A stretch of DNA of 64,000 nt from Candidatus Protoclostridium gallicola (GCA_904387375.1 CAJFLE010000008.1:124001-188000); one strand, 5' to 3'; positions 35,209-44,933 are shown, counted from the stretch's first letter. Numbers and translations are program-made. The notes: generated by a model not told the origin, from the sequence alone.

Positions 35209-38200
35209 TTATTCTGCTGTATCATCGTCCTCGGCGGAAAGAGCCGGCTTGCCGCCCTTAAGCGCGCCGCGGACTGCAAATACTCCCCATACCGCGAGGC
35301 CGACTGCGACGGCACAATCGACGATTATCAATATTATCGTCCAGTACGGCAATGAATAATCCACGATTTCCGCATTCATCGCATTGGAGTTTATTACCGT
35401 ATAGAACACGTTTTTGGCGCAGTCACGCAGTACGACCGCATCGGCGGTACTGCCCGCGTCGAAATCGTTCCACGCCAAATTGTTACGGTTATTAAGGTTG
35501 AGATCGCCGCCTGCGTATGCCATTTGTCTGGGGTCCATGTACGCGCCGCTGTTGAAGTCGCAGATAACCGTGCCGCGGAAGCCCCATTCGTTCCTGAGGA
35601 TCTCGGTGAGCAGCCGGTAATCTCCGCCCGTCCAGCGCGTTCCGATTCTGTTGAACGAACTCATTATTGCGCGCGTTCCGCCCTCTTTGACCGCTATCTC
35701 GAACGGCCTGAGGTATATCTCACGCATTGCCTGTTCGGTAGTCCAGACGCACACGCCGTTATTGGACCGGTGCGTTTCCTGATCGTTGAGCGCGAAATGT
35801 TTGATGAAGCAGTATACGCCTTTGCTCTGGCAGCCGCGTATCTGCGCCGCAGCCATCTTCCCCGTCAGCAGGCCGTCCTCCGACATATACTCGAAGTTGC
35901 GCCCGCCGAAAGGACTGCGGTGTATGTTCGCTCCAGGCGCGTACCACCCCGAGTACGGCATCCCGTTCCCCCGGCCGTCAGCGCCCCATATACCTTCGTT
36001 GCCCACCATGCGGCCGAACTCTTCCGCTATCTCTTCGCTCCACGTACTCGCTACCGTCATCTGCGACGCGTAATAACACGTCCCCCAGTACGTTCCGTCC
36101 GTGAGCATGAAGTTCACGAATCCCGCGGGTCCGTCCGTGTCGTTCGTCAGAGGTTTGCCGATTTTTTCTATTTCGGCTGATTTGAACGCGCCGTAATTGA
36201 ACATATTCAGCAGCTGATCGGTGCCGCACTGTTCGAGCAAGGTATTCCAGCGGGCGTCGTCGTATGCCACGAAGGGCAAATATTTTTCCGACTCCGGCGT
36301 ACCCTCGGCGAACGCGTATACCCCGTCGGCATTCGTCACCATATCGCGGAACATGATTTCGGCAGGCTCGTCGAACCACGGCATCTCCATTGAATCGAAA
36401 TCCGAGGGATTATTGTGAGTCTTGTCTTCCAGCGCCGCTATAAACGCGGCGTCGGCGGAGCCGTCCGCTCTGACGGAAGGCCATGTACCTTCCCAGTCGC
36501 TGCGTGAAAGTCCTTTGCGCGTTTTGCCGTCCACCGTCACGTCCGACAGCTGGGTATCCGCGTCGAAATATCCGTTTTCGCAATCGGTGTACCGTGCGGA
36601 CACCGCGTTGCCGGTCACGGGATCTTTTTCATACCGCGCCGCAGGCGACGAGAACGGAATCGGTCTGCTGCGGTCGTGCGCATTTTCGCTTACGTAAAGC
36701 GCGTATCCGCTTCCCGCTTCCAGCTCGTAACCGCTGCATCCGTTATCGTTGACGTCGTAGCAGTCGAACGAAGCCAGATAATAAGGATCGAACGTGAGAG
36801 TCACCTCTTCTTCGCCGCCCGGCGCTATCGGTCCGGTCTTCTCGAAGTCGACAAGCACCGTTTCGGGTTTTTCGATACCGCCGTCGGTGTAAGGCGCGTG
36901 GGCGTAAAGCTGCACGACATCCCGTCCGGCGACGTCGCCGTCATTGCGGACGGTCACCGTTATTTCGTATTTGCCGTCCGGCTCTATGGTTTTGCCCGAG
37001 ATCTGCGAAGCGTCCACCGTCCAGGTAAAATCGGTATAGTCCAGCCCGTAGCCGAACGGATATATGACGTTGGCGTCATACCATTCTTCGCCGTCCGTGA
37101 CTCCGCGCGTTTCGTAATATCTGTAACCGACGTACACGCTCTCTTCGTAATCCACGAAATAATAAGGCTGTGCTGTCAAGGTGCCGTCACCGTCCGCCGT
37201 GCCGTATTGATCGCCCCAAAGCACGTCATTTTCCGGATCGGCGGTGACGAGATTATCGCCGAAATTGCTCCACGTGGGATCCTTCGTGAAATCCGCCGCG
37301 AACGTATCCGTCGTGCGACCGGAGGGGTTCACTTCGCCGTTCAATATACGGCCGAGTGCCATGATGCCGGTGTTGCCCGGGAATCCCGTCCAGACGGCGG
37401 CGTCGACGCCGTATTTCTCCTCGTCCATGAATCCGAGCTCCATGAAAGTGCCGGCGTTCACGATGAGGATCAAAGGTTTGCCCGTGAACGCACTGCGCAC
37501 CGCTTCCAGAAGCGCGCGCTCGTTGGCGTCGAGCCGCAGATAGTGGTCGTCTTCAGACGCCGCGCCTTCGGCACCCTTCATGCTGCGCGGCAGGTCGAAG
37601 CCCTCGCCGCCCATGCGCGACACCACCACGATTGCCGCGTCGGTATACTCGCCTATATACCCCGCCACTCCGCCGTTATAACGGGACAGCGGCGTTTCGT
37701 ATGTAGGCACGGTCACGGTCTTGCCGTCGTCGAGATTGGAATTTTCCGGTTTCGCCGGTCGGGACGGACCGGACGCGCCGTCGTTCTCGTAAAACTCGCG
37801 CAGCGCGGGATTGACGTCGTAACCCGCGGCAGTCAGGCTGTCGTACAGGTCGCTGGCGCCTTCTCCGCCTCCTCCGCCGCCCGAACCCGAGCCGCCGTAT
37901 ACGAAATTGACCGAGTTTTTTCCGAACACGCTGATCTTCGGACGGACGGAAACGGATTCGTCGCTGACGGGAGTTTTCAGCGGCAGGACGTCGTTTTCGT
38001 TGCGAAGCAGCACAAAGCCTTCCTCGCATATCTTTTCATTGAACGCGTTCGCCGCTTCCAGCGTATCCTCCTTACTTTCGTAATCGGGCAGATAAACGGA
38101 TTCTATGCCGTCCGCGAACACCGGCCGCTTGCCTCCGAGAACGCTGGAAAAGGTTTCGAAAAACACGGTCGCCGACAGTACGGTTACGACAGCGAGCAGA

Positions 38201-38274
38201 ACCACGAGCGCGCACGTCACGATAAACCATACTCTCGAATGCTGCTTTTTCCAAATCGTTTTAACGAATTTCAT
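35209..38274 (-). CDS. GH3 glycosidase, permuted domains, membrane anchor at both ends
   Basis: 1021 aa. The N-terminal membrane helix (VWFIVTCALVVLLAVVTVLS) is followed by the alpha/beta sandwich (CEEGFVLLRNENDVLPL), with a Gly-rich loop GGSGSGGGGGGEGAS near residue 128, the fibronectin-like domain (GRDVVQLYAHAPY, about 455) and the TIM barrel with FIKHFALNDQETHR (about 826) and GTVICDFNSG, whose Asp (about 903) is the presumed nucleophile. The C-terminus is LPYWTIILII plus a second membrane helix and an acidic tail AEDDDTAE. It is the last gene of a three-gene unit after the 39717 GH3 and the 38291 lipoprotein. GGAGG precedes ATG 38274. Confidence 0.9.
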   Translation of the reverse strand: MKFVKTIWKKQHSRVWFIVTCALVVLLAVVTVLSATVFFETFSSVLGGKRPVFADGIESVYLPDYESKEDTLEAANAFNEKICEEGFVLLRNENDVLPLKTPVSDESVSVRPKISVFGKNSVNFVYGGSGSGGGGGGEGASDLYDSLTAAGYDVNPALREFYENDGASGPSRPAKPENSNLDDGKTVTVPTYETPLSRYNGGVAGYIGEYTDAAIVVVSRMGGEGFDLPRSMKGAEGAASEDDHYLRLDANERALLEAVRSAFTGKPLILIVNAGTFMELGFMDEEKYGVDAAVWTGFPGNTGIMALGRILNGEVNPSGRTTDTFAADFTKDPTWSNFGDNLVTADPENDVLWGDQYGTADGDGTLTAQPYYFVDYEESVYVGYRYYETRGVTDGEEWYDANVIYPFGYGLDYTDFTWTVDASQISGKTIEPDGKYEITVTVRNDGDVAGRDVVQLYAHAPYTDGGIEKPETVLVDFEKTGPIAPGGEEEVTLTFDPYYLASFDCYDVNDNGCSGYELEAGSGYALYVSENAHDRSRPIPFSSPAARYEKDPVTGNAVSARYTDCENGYFDADTQLSDVTVDGKTRKGLSRSDWEGTWPSVRADGSADAAFIAALEDKTHNNPSDFDSMEMPWFDEPAEIMFRDMVTNADGVYAFAEGTPESEKYLPFVAYDDARWNTLLEQCGTDQLLNMFNYGAFKSAEIEKIGKPLTNDTDGPAGFVNFMLTDGTYWGTCYYASQMTVASTWSEEIAEEFGRMVGNEGIWGADGRGNGMPYSGWYAPGANIHRSPFGGRNFEYMSEDGLLTGKMAAAQIRGCQSKGVYCFIKHFALNDQETHRSNNGVCVWTTEQAMREIYLRPFEIAVKEGGTRAIMSSFNRIGTRWTGGDYRLLTEILRNEWGFRGTVICDFNSGAYMDPRQMAYAGGDLNLNNRNNLAWNDFDAGSTADAVVLRDCAKNVFYTVINSNAMNAEIVDYSLPYWTIILIIVDCAVAVGLAVWGVFAVRGALKGGKPALSAEDDDTAE

Positions 38275-38290
38275 TTTTCGGAACCTCCGC

Positions 38291-39646
38291 TCACGGCTTC
38301 CAGGGCAGACCGCGGGTGCCGTCCCAGATCGGCACTTCGGCCGTGGTAAGTTTTATGCAGTCGATTACGGGCGCTATCGCCGCGTATGTCGAACCGGCTG
38401 AAGGCTGTTTGTTGTTCAGCGTAACGAGCTCTATCGTATTGTCGCCCTTTTCGAACGTCATGTTCGTGCCTATTGTCACGTCCACCCACTCGCCGGGCGT
38501 ACCGTCGGCCACGCATTCCAGCCTGACAGGACCGGCATAATCAACAAACGTGCCGTTGACTCTGACGCCGTACAGCTCTGAATCGATCTCAGTCACTTCG
38601 GGAATATCCGCCGACATGCGTACGACGAGCGTGACGTCCTCTGCTCTCTCGCTGAAATCGATATGAAAATCGAGCACTATGTCCTGCTTATACAGGAAGC
38701 CCACGTACTGCATGTTGCTTGCGTTGGGATCCGTAACTATCATATCCTTGCCCGCGGCGGTGCCGGAATAGCCCGGGCCGCTCTTTTGCGACAGATCTAT
38801 ATGCTCGGCCTCGAAAACGTAAGTATCCGTTCCCGTTTCCGACCTCGTCCATTTGGCATATATGGTCTTGTCCGAGTCGAGCGGTTTTGTAAAGTCGAAC
38901 GTTTCGGTGCATGCGGCGTCGGCATACCAGCCCTCGAAAACAAATTTGTCGCGCACGGGTACGGCGGGCGCACGAGGAGCCTCGCCGCTCTGCATCTTCA
39001 TATCGAGAGAATCGATGCCGTCGTAGTTGAAATCCAGCGTAAGCTCTACGCTGTCGCCCGCGATCCAGAGTGCATACAAAACTATACTCTCGTTTACGGG
39101 CGTATCGAAATCGTAAAGATACGTCATCGTTTCGTCCGTGTACCAGCCCTCGAAAGTATACTCGGTGCCGTCGCCGCGGGCGGGCCTCTCAGGCGTTTCG
39201 GGTTCGGATACCTTCGTTCCCTTGTTCACGGGTTCGATGACGTCCTCTGCGCCGTCGTAATTGTAATCAAATGTAACCGAAAGTCCTTCTATTTTCACCG
39301 TAATCTTGAAAGTGGTGCGCGCGCCGCCGTATCTGACGGTAATCGTTTTCTGTCCTGCCGTCGACATGTTTATATCCGCGGTGTTCACTTCCAGACGCGA
39401 ATCGGCAAGTTCGAGTACCTCGGAGCTGTTGTCATCGTAATACACGGTCACACGTCCTCCGTCGAGAGAAATTTCCTCTCCCGTATAGTATTCGGTTTTC
39501 GAAGGCATTGTTGTTACTTCCAGCTTTTCCGCGGTTTTTTCGTCGGCGGGCGGCGTTTTCTGCCCGCACGCGGCAAGCGCGAATATTAACATGCATGCAA
39601 TGAAAGATACAAGTATAAACGAAACGAAATATTTTTTCTTGCTCAT
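38291..39646 (-). CDS. Surface lipoprotein with Ig-like, InlB-type and CBM6-like domains
   Basis: 451 aa. The signal peptide ends in the lipobox LAAC, so the protein is lipid-anchored. Domains in order: an Ig-like module (KLEVTTMPSKTEYYTGEEIS, about 40-120), two InlB/Flg_new repeats (EYTFEGWYTDETMTYLYDF and FVFEGWYADAACTETFDF, about 125-270), then a C-terminal beta-sandwich resembling CBM6/CBM35 carbohydrate-binding modules (YVFEAEHIDLSQKSGPGYSG to APVIDCIKL). The last domain suggests binding of glycan near the GH3 enzymes encoded on either side, as in a substrate-capturing partner. It is 16 bp before the downstream GH3 gene. The CBM assignment is from the EAE start and overall pattern and should be checked with profile searches. 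Confidence 0.82.
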   Translation of the reverse strand: MSKKKYFVSFILVSFIACMLIFALAACGQKTPPADEKTAEKLEVTTMPSKTEYYTGEEISLDGGRVTVYYDDNSSEVLELADSRLEVNTADINMSTAGQKTITVRYGGARTTFKITVKIEGLSVTFDYNYDGAEDVIEPVNKGTKVSEPETPERPARGDGTEYTFEGWYTDETMTYLYDFDTPVNESIVLYALWIAGDSVELTLDFNYDGIDSLDMKMQSGEAPRAPAVPVRDKFVFEGWYADAACTETFDFTKPLDSDKTIYAKWTRSETGTDTYVFEAEHIDLSQKSGPGYSGTAAGKDMIVTDPNASNMQYVGFLYKQDIVLDFHIDFSERAEDVTLVVRMSADIPEVTEIDSELYGVRVNGTFVDYAGPVRLECVADGTPGEWVDVTIGTNMTFEKGDNTIELVTLNNKQPSAGSTYAAIAPVIDCIKLTTAEVPIWDGTRGLPWKP

Positions 39647-39666
39647 AGCTAACTCCTCTATATGAT

Positions 39667-39700
39667 CGCGGTACGGCTCAACGGTATGAGCCGTACCGCG
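39667..39700 (-). promoter_or_regulatory. Intercistronic hairpin between GH3 and lipoprotein genes
   Basis: A perfect 14-bp stem (cgcggtacggctca and its complement) with a 6-nt loop, without a T-run on the minus strand. It may set relative mRNA levels within the operon. Confidence 0.55.
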
Positions 39701-39716
39701 TCATCGTTTCCGTCGA

Positions 39717-42700
39717 TTATTCCACGACTATTTTAAGTTTCCAATGCACGGTAAGTCCTTCTATGGACGACAGATCGGAATAATATCCCGTATCCGCCGT
39801 ACCTTGCAGCATTTCGGCATTTTCCTCTTTAGTCAGTACGATAGCCTGGCCCCGCACGCGGTTGCCGAAGCCTCCGAGATTATACCCCTTGATGCGTATG
39901 CGCATCAGCAGTGTATACGTCCCTTTCTCCACCGCCGCGTTGTTTTTCAGCATAAGTCGGTTTCCTTCGAGCGTCAGACCGTCGGGAAGCTCCGAATCGG
40001 TGAAATAATCTTTCGGCACGGAAGGTTTTGCCCATACGAGCAGCGGATCGCCGTCGTAGCCTGACAGGTCGACCAGAGATATCTCGTAATCGGCCGCGTC
40101 GGGAACGTCTATTTCCACCGTCTTGCTTACGCCGCTTTCGAAGTGCGCTTCCACTTCGTCGCCGTCGATCCAGCCGTTATTGTTCGCGATACTGTTCGCA
40201 TGCACGTACAGCACGCGCTGCGCTGCGGTTCGAACGGCATAATACAGCGTGGGACTTGCCACCGTGTTGAATTCCGCCTGAGGAATGGTGCCCTGGGCGA
40301 GATCGGCGGCGGTATCGTCGGCGTCGGCATGCACCAGGGGCAGCTGAAGCTCGGGATCCCATATGCCGCGGTTGAGTCCGTTGTACTCTATGCCTTTGAG
40401 TCTCCACGTCGTATCGCTGGGATTGTAGCCGGTGTAGTCGTCGTCGCCGAGAATCTGATCGAGTCCGGCGCGGACCATCAGCGTAATGGGCATGTAAGAG
40501 CGAATGAAGTTATCGGTGGTGGTGAAGCCCTTGAATCCCCACTCGTGACGATACAGTTCGGTCAGCAGCGCATAGTTGCAGCCGGAGACTACGTCGCCGA
40601 TGCGGTTGTAAGAAGTCATGGTGCCGAGCGAGCCGGCCTTGACTGCCATCTCGAAGTTGGGGATGTACACTTCTCGTATCGTCTGCTCGTCCACCCAGGT
40701 GCATATGCCGCCTTCCACGTCGCGGTAGTATTCCTGGTCGTTGAGGAACATATGCTTGATGTGACTGACCAGCCCCTTGGACGCCATGCCCTTAACTACG
40801 GCGGCTGCGATCAGTCCGCCCTGCACGCCGTCCTGACTGTAATATTCGAAATTACGTCCGGAGAACGGGCTGCGATGAATGTTCGCAGACGTACCGAAGA
40901 ACAGAGGGGTGGATGCGAAGATACCCTGGTTGCCGAACGCCCTGCCCTGTTCATATGCGAGGTCGACGTTGTAGGTCGCCGCGACGATGACCGCCGTGGG
41001 CCAGCACGTTCCCCATATAGGCTGCTGATTGGCTCCGCTTCCGCGGGCGCCGAGACGCATCTGTCCGGATCCGTCGCGTGCCACAGCGCGCGGCTTGCCT
41101 ATGGAAGGCATTTCGGGGCTGCCGAACATATTCGCGCCTTTTGTGACGAGATTGCACAGTTCGGTCCACGTAAGCTGGTTCATAAAGGTTTCCCACAATT
41201 TGGAGCCTGCATCGGTAGGCTGCGTCACGACGCCGTTTTCGTCGATACGCGCCTCCGTATATTCGATGCCAGCCATGTCGCGGAGCTTTATGTCCTGCGG
41301 CTCGTACTCCTCCATATGGTAGTAATATCTCTTGAGCATCGTGTTTTCGCCGTTGGTGACGGGAACTTCGCGCACGCCTTCGGAACCTTCGGGGCCGTAC
41401 TGGTCGTGCTGACTCCATGTTTCGGGCACGCTTTCGACATACCAGGGGTCTGACTCCTCATCCTGATAATTGTCGTACGAGATCTGTCCGTTCAGATAGT
41501 CGTGGTATTCCCCGGTAATGGTACGATCCGCCTTGGACACCGGTTCGGGAAGTTCCAGACCGTCGGCACGGGAAATCATGTGTTCTTCAAGAGAGTCGTT
41601 TACGGTCGAGAATTCGCCGGTAAAGACCGGTTTGACCTCTGCGCCCGTCGTGGGGTCTGTGGTACATCTGACGCCGTCTTCACCCACGGTACGCGTGACC
41701 GTAAGCGAACGGTCGTGCGAATTGCGCGAAGCGTATATTTTATACTCGCCCTGTTCGAGTTCGTAGCCCTCAAAGCCGTTGCCGTTGATGTCGTCGGCAT
41801 CGAACGACGCGAGATCGCGCGCGATAATCGTAAGTTTGAGCGTCTGGCTCTCGCCCGGCTGCAGAAGATCGGTCTTTGCGTAGGTTTCGAGGTTCTTCGA
41901 CGCTTTTTCGATACCGCCCTTCTTATAAGGAGGCTCCGAATAAATCTGCACTACATCCTTGCCCGCGCGCTCGCCGACATTCGTGACCTTGACGCGCAGC
42001 GTGATTTCCTGCTCGGGATCGGTCAGCTGCCCCTTGGGCGGCGTCTGCACCAGTTCCCATCTGAAATCGGTATAGGACAGACCGTAGCCGAACGGATAAG
42101 TAACCGTTTCGTCATACCATGCGTCGCCGTCATTGCCGTCGGTCGTATCGGCCGCATTCATATCGTCGCGCTTGGTTTCGGCATATCTGTAACCCATGTA
42201 AATGCCCTCGCGGTATTCGAGCGTGTGATGTTTCGTGCGCGTTCCGTCCGCGAGATAATACGACATATCGAGATCTTCGTCTCCGAGATGAGCATTGTTA
42301 CCGACGTTATACCACGTGGGATCCTTTGTGAAGTCTGACCACCAGAGATCCACCGTGCGGCCGGACGGGTTCACATCACCGGTCAGTATGGAGCCGACCG
42401 CTTTGAATCCGCTCGCGCCCGGGCCGCCTATCCACAGAATGGCGTCGATATCCGGGTCGTTCTGCAGCTCGTCGATCTGCATGATGTTCGACGAGTTGAT
42501 AAGTACGATAACCTTATCGAAGTTGGCTTTCGCTTCCGCGACCATCGCCTTCTCGTTCTTATCGAGCATGAGAATGTGTTCTTTCGTCGGATCGTCGTAT
42601 CCCTCGTTGTACGTCATTTCACCGGTAGAGTCGTTCATCGTGCCGTAGATTTTGAGGTCCGAGCCTTCGGATCCGCCGCGGGCGAACACGAGCAGCGCCG

Positions 42701-43325
42701 CGTCGCCGTACTCGTCATACGAATTGCGCTGAGTCTCGGTAATAGCCGAAGCGTCTATCTCACGTCCTCCGACGCCGTAATCCGTAGTGCTCAAAAAATC
42801 CCACATTGTCGGATTGACTTCCAGTCCCGCCTGCTCGAAGCCGGGTTTCAGATTGGTTGCGGGAATACCCCAGCTGCCGGGAAATCCCACGCCGGCGCCC
42901 GAACCGGTATAGACGCAGTCATACGCGCGTTTGCTGAGCGGAGTGATTTTCGAGCCTTTCGCAAGAGGCAGCGCCGGCTCGCCGTCCGTTTCGCTGTTTT
43001 TCAGCATGACGATTCCTTCTTCGGCTATACGCAGCGAAATCTGCTCGTCATGTTCCATCTGGGAGTACATATCCTCGTAATCGGTAAAAAATTTGCCTGC
43101 ACTGCCGGATACCGTGCCTCCCGTTCCAGGTTCTCCCTGTTCCCCCTGTTCGCCCTGAGGTCCTTGCGGGCCGGTCGGTCCCTGAGGTCCTGCGGGCCCT
43201 TGCGGACCGGCGGGTCCCATCGGGCCTTCCGTTCCGCCGCATCCCACGGCGGTCAGTGTGAGAATTACGCAAAGCAAAACCGTCATGAGAATTCCGAACA
43301 AACTTTTCGTTTTTCGTGATTTCAT
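39717..43325 (-). CDS. GH3 lipoprotein with N-terminal collagen-like stalk
   Basis: 1202 aa. The signal peptide ends at VGC, a lipobox-like site, and is followed directly by about twelve Gly-X-Y triplets (GPMGPAGPQGPAGPQ and on), a collagen-like spacer that would hold the enzyme off the membrane. Then come the GH3 alpha/beta sandwich (AEEGIVMLKNSETDG), the fibronectin-like domain (GKDVVQIYSEPPY, about 457), the TIM barrel with IKHMFLNDQEYYR (about 860) and GFTTTDNFIRS, whose Asp (about 935) is the presumed nucleophile, and a C-terminal beta domain of about 150 residues. Unlike its paralogues it has no C-terminal membrane helix. AAGGAGG precedes ATG 43325. It is the first gene of the module B GH3 operon. 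Confidence 0.9.
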   Translation of the reverse strand: MKSRKTKSLFGILMTVLLCVILTLTAVGCGGTEGPMGPAGPQGPAGPQGPTGPQGPQGEQGEQGEPGTGGTVSGSAGKFFTDYEDMYSQMEHDEQISLRIAEEGIVMLKNSETDGEPALPLAKGSKITPLSKRAYDCVYTGSGAGVGFPGSWGIPATNLKPGFEQAGLEVNPTMWDFLSTTDYGVGGREIDASAITETQRNSYDEYGDAALLVFARGGSEGSDLKIYGTMNDSTGEMTYNEGYDDPTKEHILMLDKNEKAMVAEAKANFDKVIVLINSSNIMQIDELQNDPDIDAILWIGGPGASGFKAVGSILTGDVNPSGRTVDLWWSDFTKDPTWYNVGNNAHLGDEDLDMSYYLADGTRTKHHTLEYREGIYMGYRYAETKRDDMNAADTTDGNDGDAWYDETVTYPFGYGLSYTDFRWELVQTPPKGQLTDPEQEITLRVKVTNVGERAGKDVVQIYSEPPYKKGGIEKASKNLETYAKTDLLQPGESQTLKLTIIARDLASFDADDINGNGFEGYELEQGEYKIYASRNSHDRSLTVTRTVGEDGVRCTTDPTTGAEVKPVFTGEFSTVNDSLEEHMISRADGLELPEPVSKADRTITGEYHDYLNGQISYDNYQDEESDPWYVESVPETWSQHDQYGPEGSEGVREVPVTNGENTMLKRYYYHMEEYEPQDIKLRDMAGIEYTEARIDENGVVTQPTDAGSKLWETFMNQLTWTELCNLVTKGANMFGSPEMPSIGKPRAVARDGSGQMRLGARGSGANQQPIWGTCWPTAVIVAATYNVDLAYEQGRAFGNQGIFASTPLFFGTSANIHRSPFSGRNFEYYSQDGVQGGLIAAAVVKGMASKGLVSHIKHMFLNDQEYYRDVEGGICTWVDEQTIREVYIPNFEMAVKAGSLGTMTSYNRIGDVVSGCNYALLTELYRHEWGFKGFTTTDNFIRSYMPITLMVRAGLDQILGDDDYTGYNPSDTTWRLKGIEYNGLNRGIWDPELQLPLVHADADDTAADLAQGTIPQAEFNTVASPTLYYAVRTAAQRVLYVHANSIANNNGWIDGDEVEAHFESGVSKTVEIDVPDAADYEISLVDLSGYDGDPLLVWAKPSVPKDYFTDSELPDGLTLEGNRLMLKNNAAVEKGTYTLLMRIRIKGYNLGGFGNRVRGQAIVLTKEENAEMLQGTADTGYYSDLSSIEGLTVHWKLKIVVE

Positions 43326-43370
43326 TCTTATTCCTCCTTTCGAATTTTACGGATTTCTCCGTACGAACGA

Positions 43371-43437
43371 AGTGTAACACATCGCGGCGGCGTTTGCTCG
43401 GAAATGTGGCGAACTGCCGGAATAAAAGGGCGAACGG
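43371..43437 (-). promoter_or_regulatory. GH3 operon promoter with 21-bp-spaced direct repeats
   Basis: On the plus strand gtggcgaactg (43406-43416) and agggcgaacgg (43427-43437) are 21 bp apart, sharing 8 of 11 bases. The minus-strand extended -10 TGTTACACT (hexamer 43371-43376) is about 30 bp downstream. The first unit closely matches the site before the module B regulator, supporting control by that regulator. Confidence 0.6.
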
Positions 43438-43452
43438 CAGCATAAGAAAAAA

Positions 43453-43471
43453 CCGCACGATATACGTGCGG
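43453..43471 (-). terminator. Terminator of the small lipoprotein gene
   Basis: On the minus strand ccgcacg and cgtgcgg form a 7-bp stem with a 5-nt loop, followed by TTTTTT. It lies 40 bp after the stop at 43513. Confidence 0.7.
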
Positions 43472-43512
43472 CTATGAAATGTGTGATTATGCAAAAAACA
43501 GGTCGGTTTTAA

Positions 43513-44037
43513 TCAGTCATCCACTGCAACATAATTATACCGCGGCTCGGCGACGAGCACCATGTCGACGTCCTGCAGGGCTTTAATCGCCTCGACGACT
43601 TTGTCCTTGCCCGGAACTTTCAGTTTCACTTCGAGCATCACGCGGTACGTGGGGCCGACCGATTCGCCCGGTTTTACGGCAAACAACTCGGCAACGTTAT
43701 CCGTATCGAGATTGTCCACACGCCACAGCTCCAAGATCACCTGATGATAACTGTAGACGCTGCCCGGAACGCACGTTCCGCTGTGCTTGCCGTCGAGTAT
43801 GATTACGACCGTGTCGTCCTCGAAATCCTCGTCAGGCGACGGAATGCGCGCGCTTTCGCGCGTCCGGCGGTCATACTCTTCGCTTTCTTCGTAATTGGCT
43901 TTATCGCCCGGATTCGGGAAATAATTTCCGTAAATCTCGTCGCTTCCGTCATCCGCGCCCGCGCATGCGGAAAAACACATCGCCGCCAGCAGCGAAAGCG
44001 CCGTGACAAGAACGAGAATTCTGGCAATCTTCTTCAT
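43513..44037 (-). CDS. Small lipoprotein with I9-inhibitor-like C-terminal fold
   Basis: 174 aa. Signal peptide with lipobox FSAC, then an acidic linker (about 30-70). The C-terminal part (VMLEVKLKVPGKDKVVEAIK, then VDMVLVAEPRYNY) resembles the small alpha/beta fold of subtilisin propeptides (I9), in which a helix is followed by a strand ending in AEPNY-like residues. Such stand-alone domains occur in clostridial exported proteins; whether this one inhibits a protease is unknown. It has its own terminator and no clear partner gene. Function is uncertain. Confidence 0.7.
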   Translation of the reverse strand: MKKIARILVLVTALSLLAAMCFSACAGADDGSDEIYGNYFPNPGDKANYEESEEYDRRTRESARIPSPDEDFEDDTVVIILDGKHSGTCVPGSVYSYHQVILELWRVDNLDTDNVAELFAVKPGESVGPTYRVMLEVKLKVPGKDKVVEAIKALQDVDMVLVAEPRYNYVAVDD

Positions 44038-44093
44038 TCCGTTTCTCCTTTATATCAGTATAACACCGAAACGGATATTTGTCAATACCGGAT

Positions 44094-44933
44094 TTATTTC
44101 CCCGTCAGGACAATGCGGGCGCGGGCGGCGGGATCGTTGCGGATGATTTCGCCGACGTCCGGCACACGGATAACGCCTGCGCGCGGGTTCTTGATGCTGA
44201 TCACGGGCGTGGTCACGGTCGCGTCGACCTCGGATTTTTCGAAACACAGATCGGAGTCGGTGAGTTCGCAGTTTATGAGTTTCAGATTGCGGCAGTAGCA
44301 GAACGGCTGCGTGCCGGAGATGCGGCAGTTTTCGAGCGTCAGACCGTCCGAGTACCAGGCGAGATATTCCCCGCGCACGTCGCAGTTGCGGACGGTCACG
44401 TTGCGGCAGTGCCAGAACGCGTCCTTGGTGTCGAACGAGCAGTTTTCGAAAACGGCGTTCTTTATATACTGAAAAGAATACTTGCCGCGGAAGCGCAGGC
44501 CGCGCATATCGAGATTCTCGGCGCGCAGGAAAAAGTACTCGCTCTCCGCCGAGCAGTCGCGCAGTACGGCGCCGTCCGTCGACCAGCCGAACTCGGGCGA
44601 TATTATGTCGCACCTTTCCAGCCGGACGTTACGGCACTCGCGCAGCGCCTTTATGCCGTGCATTTTCGTGTCCTCTATCGTGATGTCTTCCGAATACCAC
44701 AGCGCGGCGCGGCAGTTTTCCGTCATGTCCGAGCGGCGCACGGCGACGTTGCGGTCGTGCCAGAACGGGTAGCGCAGATTGAAAAAGCAGTCCTCGGCAA
44801 CAATGTCCGCGCTCTCCTTGAACGCGCTTTCGCCGTCGGCAGGGCCGTCGAACCTGCACCGCCGTACCGTCACGCCGCGGCTGCCGTACAGCGCCCGCTC
44901 GGCGTCAAAAGTTTTGTCTTCGATTATTTCCAT
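44094..44933 (-). CDS. DUF3737-type parallel beta-helix protein
   Basis: 279 aa from ATG 44933 (MEIIEDKTF); the ORF-track start is a GTG inside the upstream gene. The protein is a chain of about eleven short repeats of the form xxxCxFxxxxxxWHxRNVxVRxxD (for example FWHDRNVAVRRSDM, FWHCRNVTVRNCDV, FCYCRNLKLINCEL), fitting a right-handed beta-helix. It matches the DUF3737 family, which is found beside LysR regulators in Bacillota and has no proven function. No signal peptide is visible, so it is cytoplasmic. It is co-transcribed with the small Cys-rich protein upstream; a LysR gene is divergent. Confidence 0.85.
   Translation of the reverse strand: MEIIEDKTFDAERALYGSRGVTVRRCRFDGPADGESAFKESADIVAEDCFFNLRYPFWHDRNVAVRRSDMTENCRAALWYSEDITIEDTKMHGIKALRECRNVRLERCDIISPEFGWSTDGAVLRDCSAESEYFFLRAENLDMRGLRFRGKYSFQYIKNAVFENCSFDTKDAFWHCRNVTVRNCDVRGEYLAWYSDGLTLENCRISGTQPFCYCRNLKLINCELTDSDLCFEKSEVDATVTTPVISIKNPRAGVIRVPDVGEIIRNDPAARARIVLTGK

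Noticed and set aside
43130-43230. Short tandem repeat or CRISPR-like array
   Set aside because: The periodic GC-rich sequence is the Gly-X-Y coding repeat of the collagen-like stalk, in frame with a real gene; no spacer structure is present.
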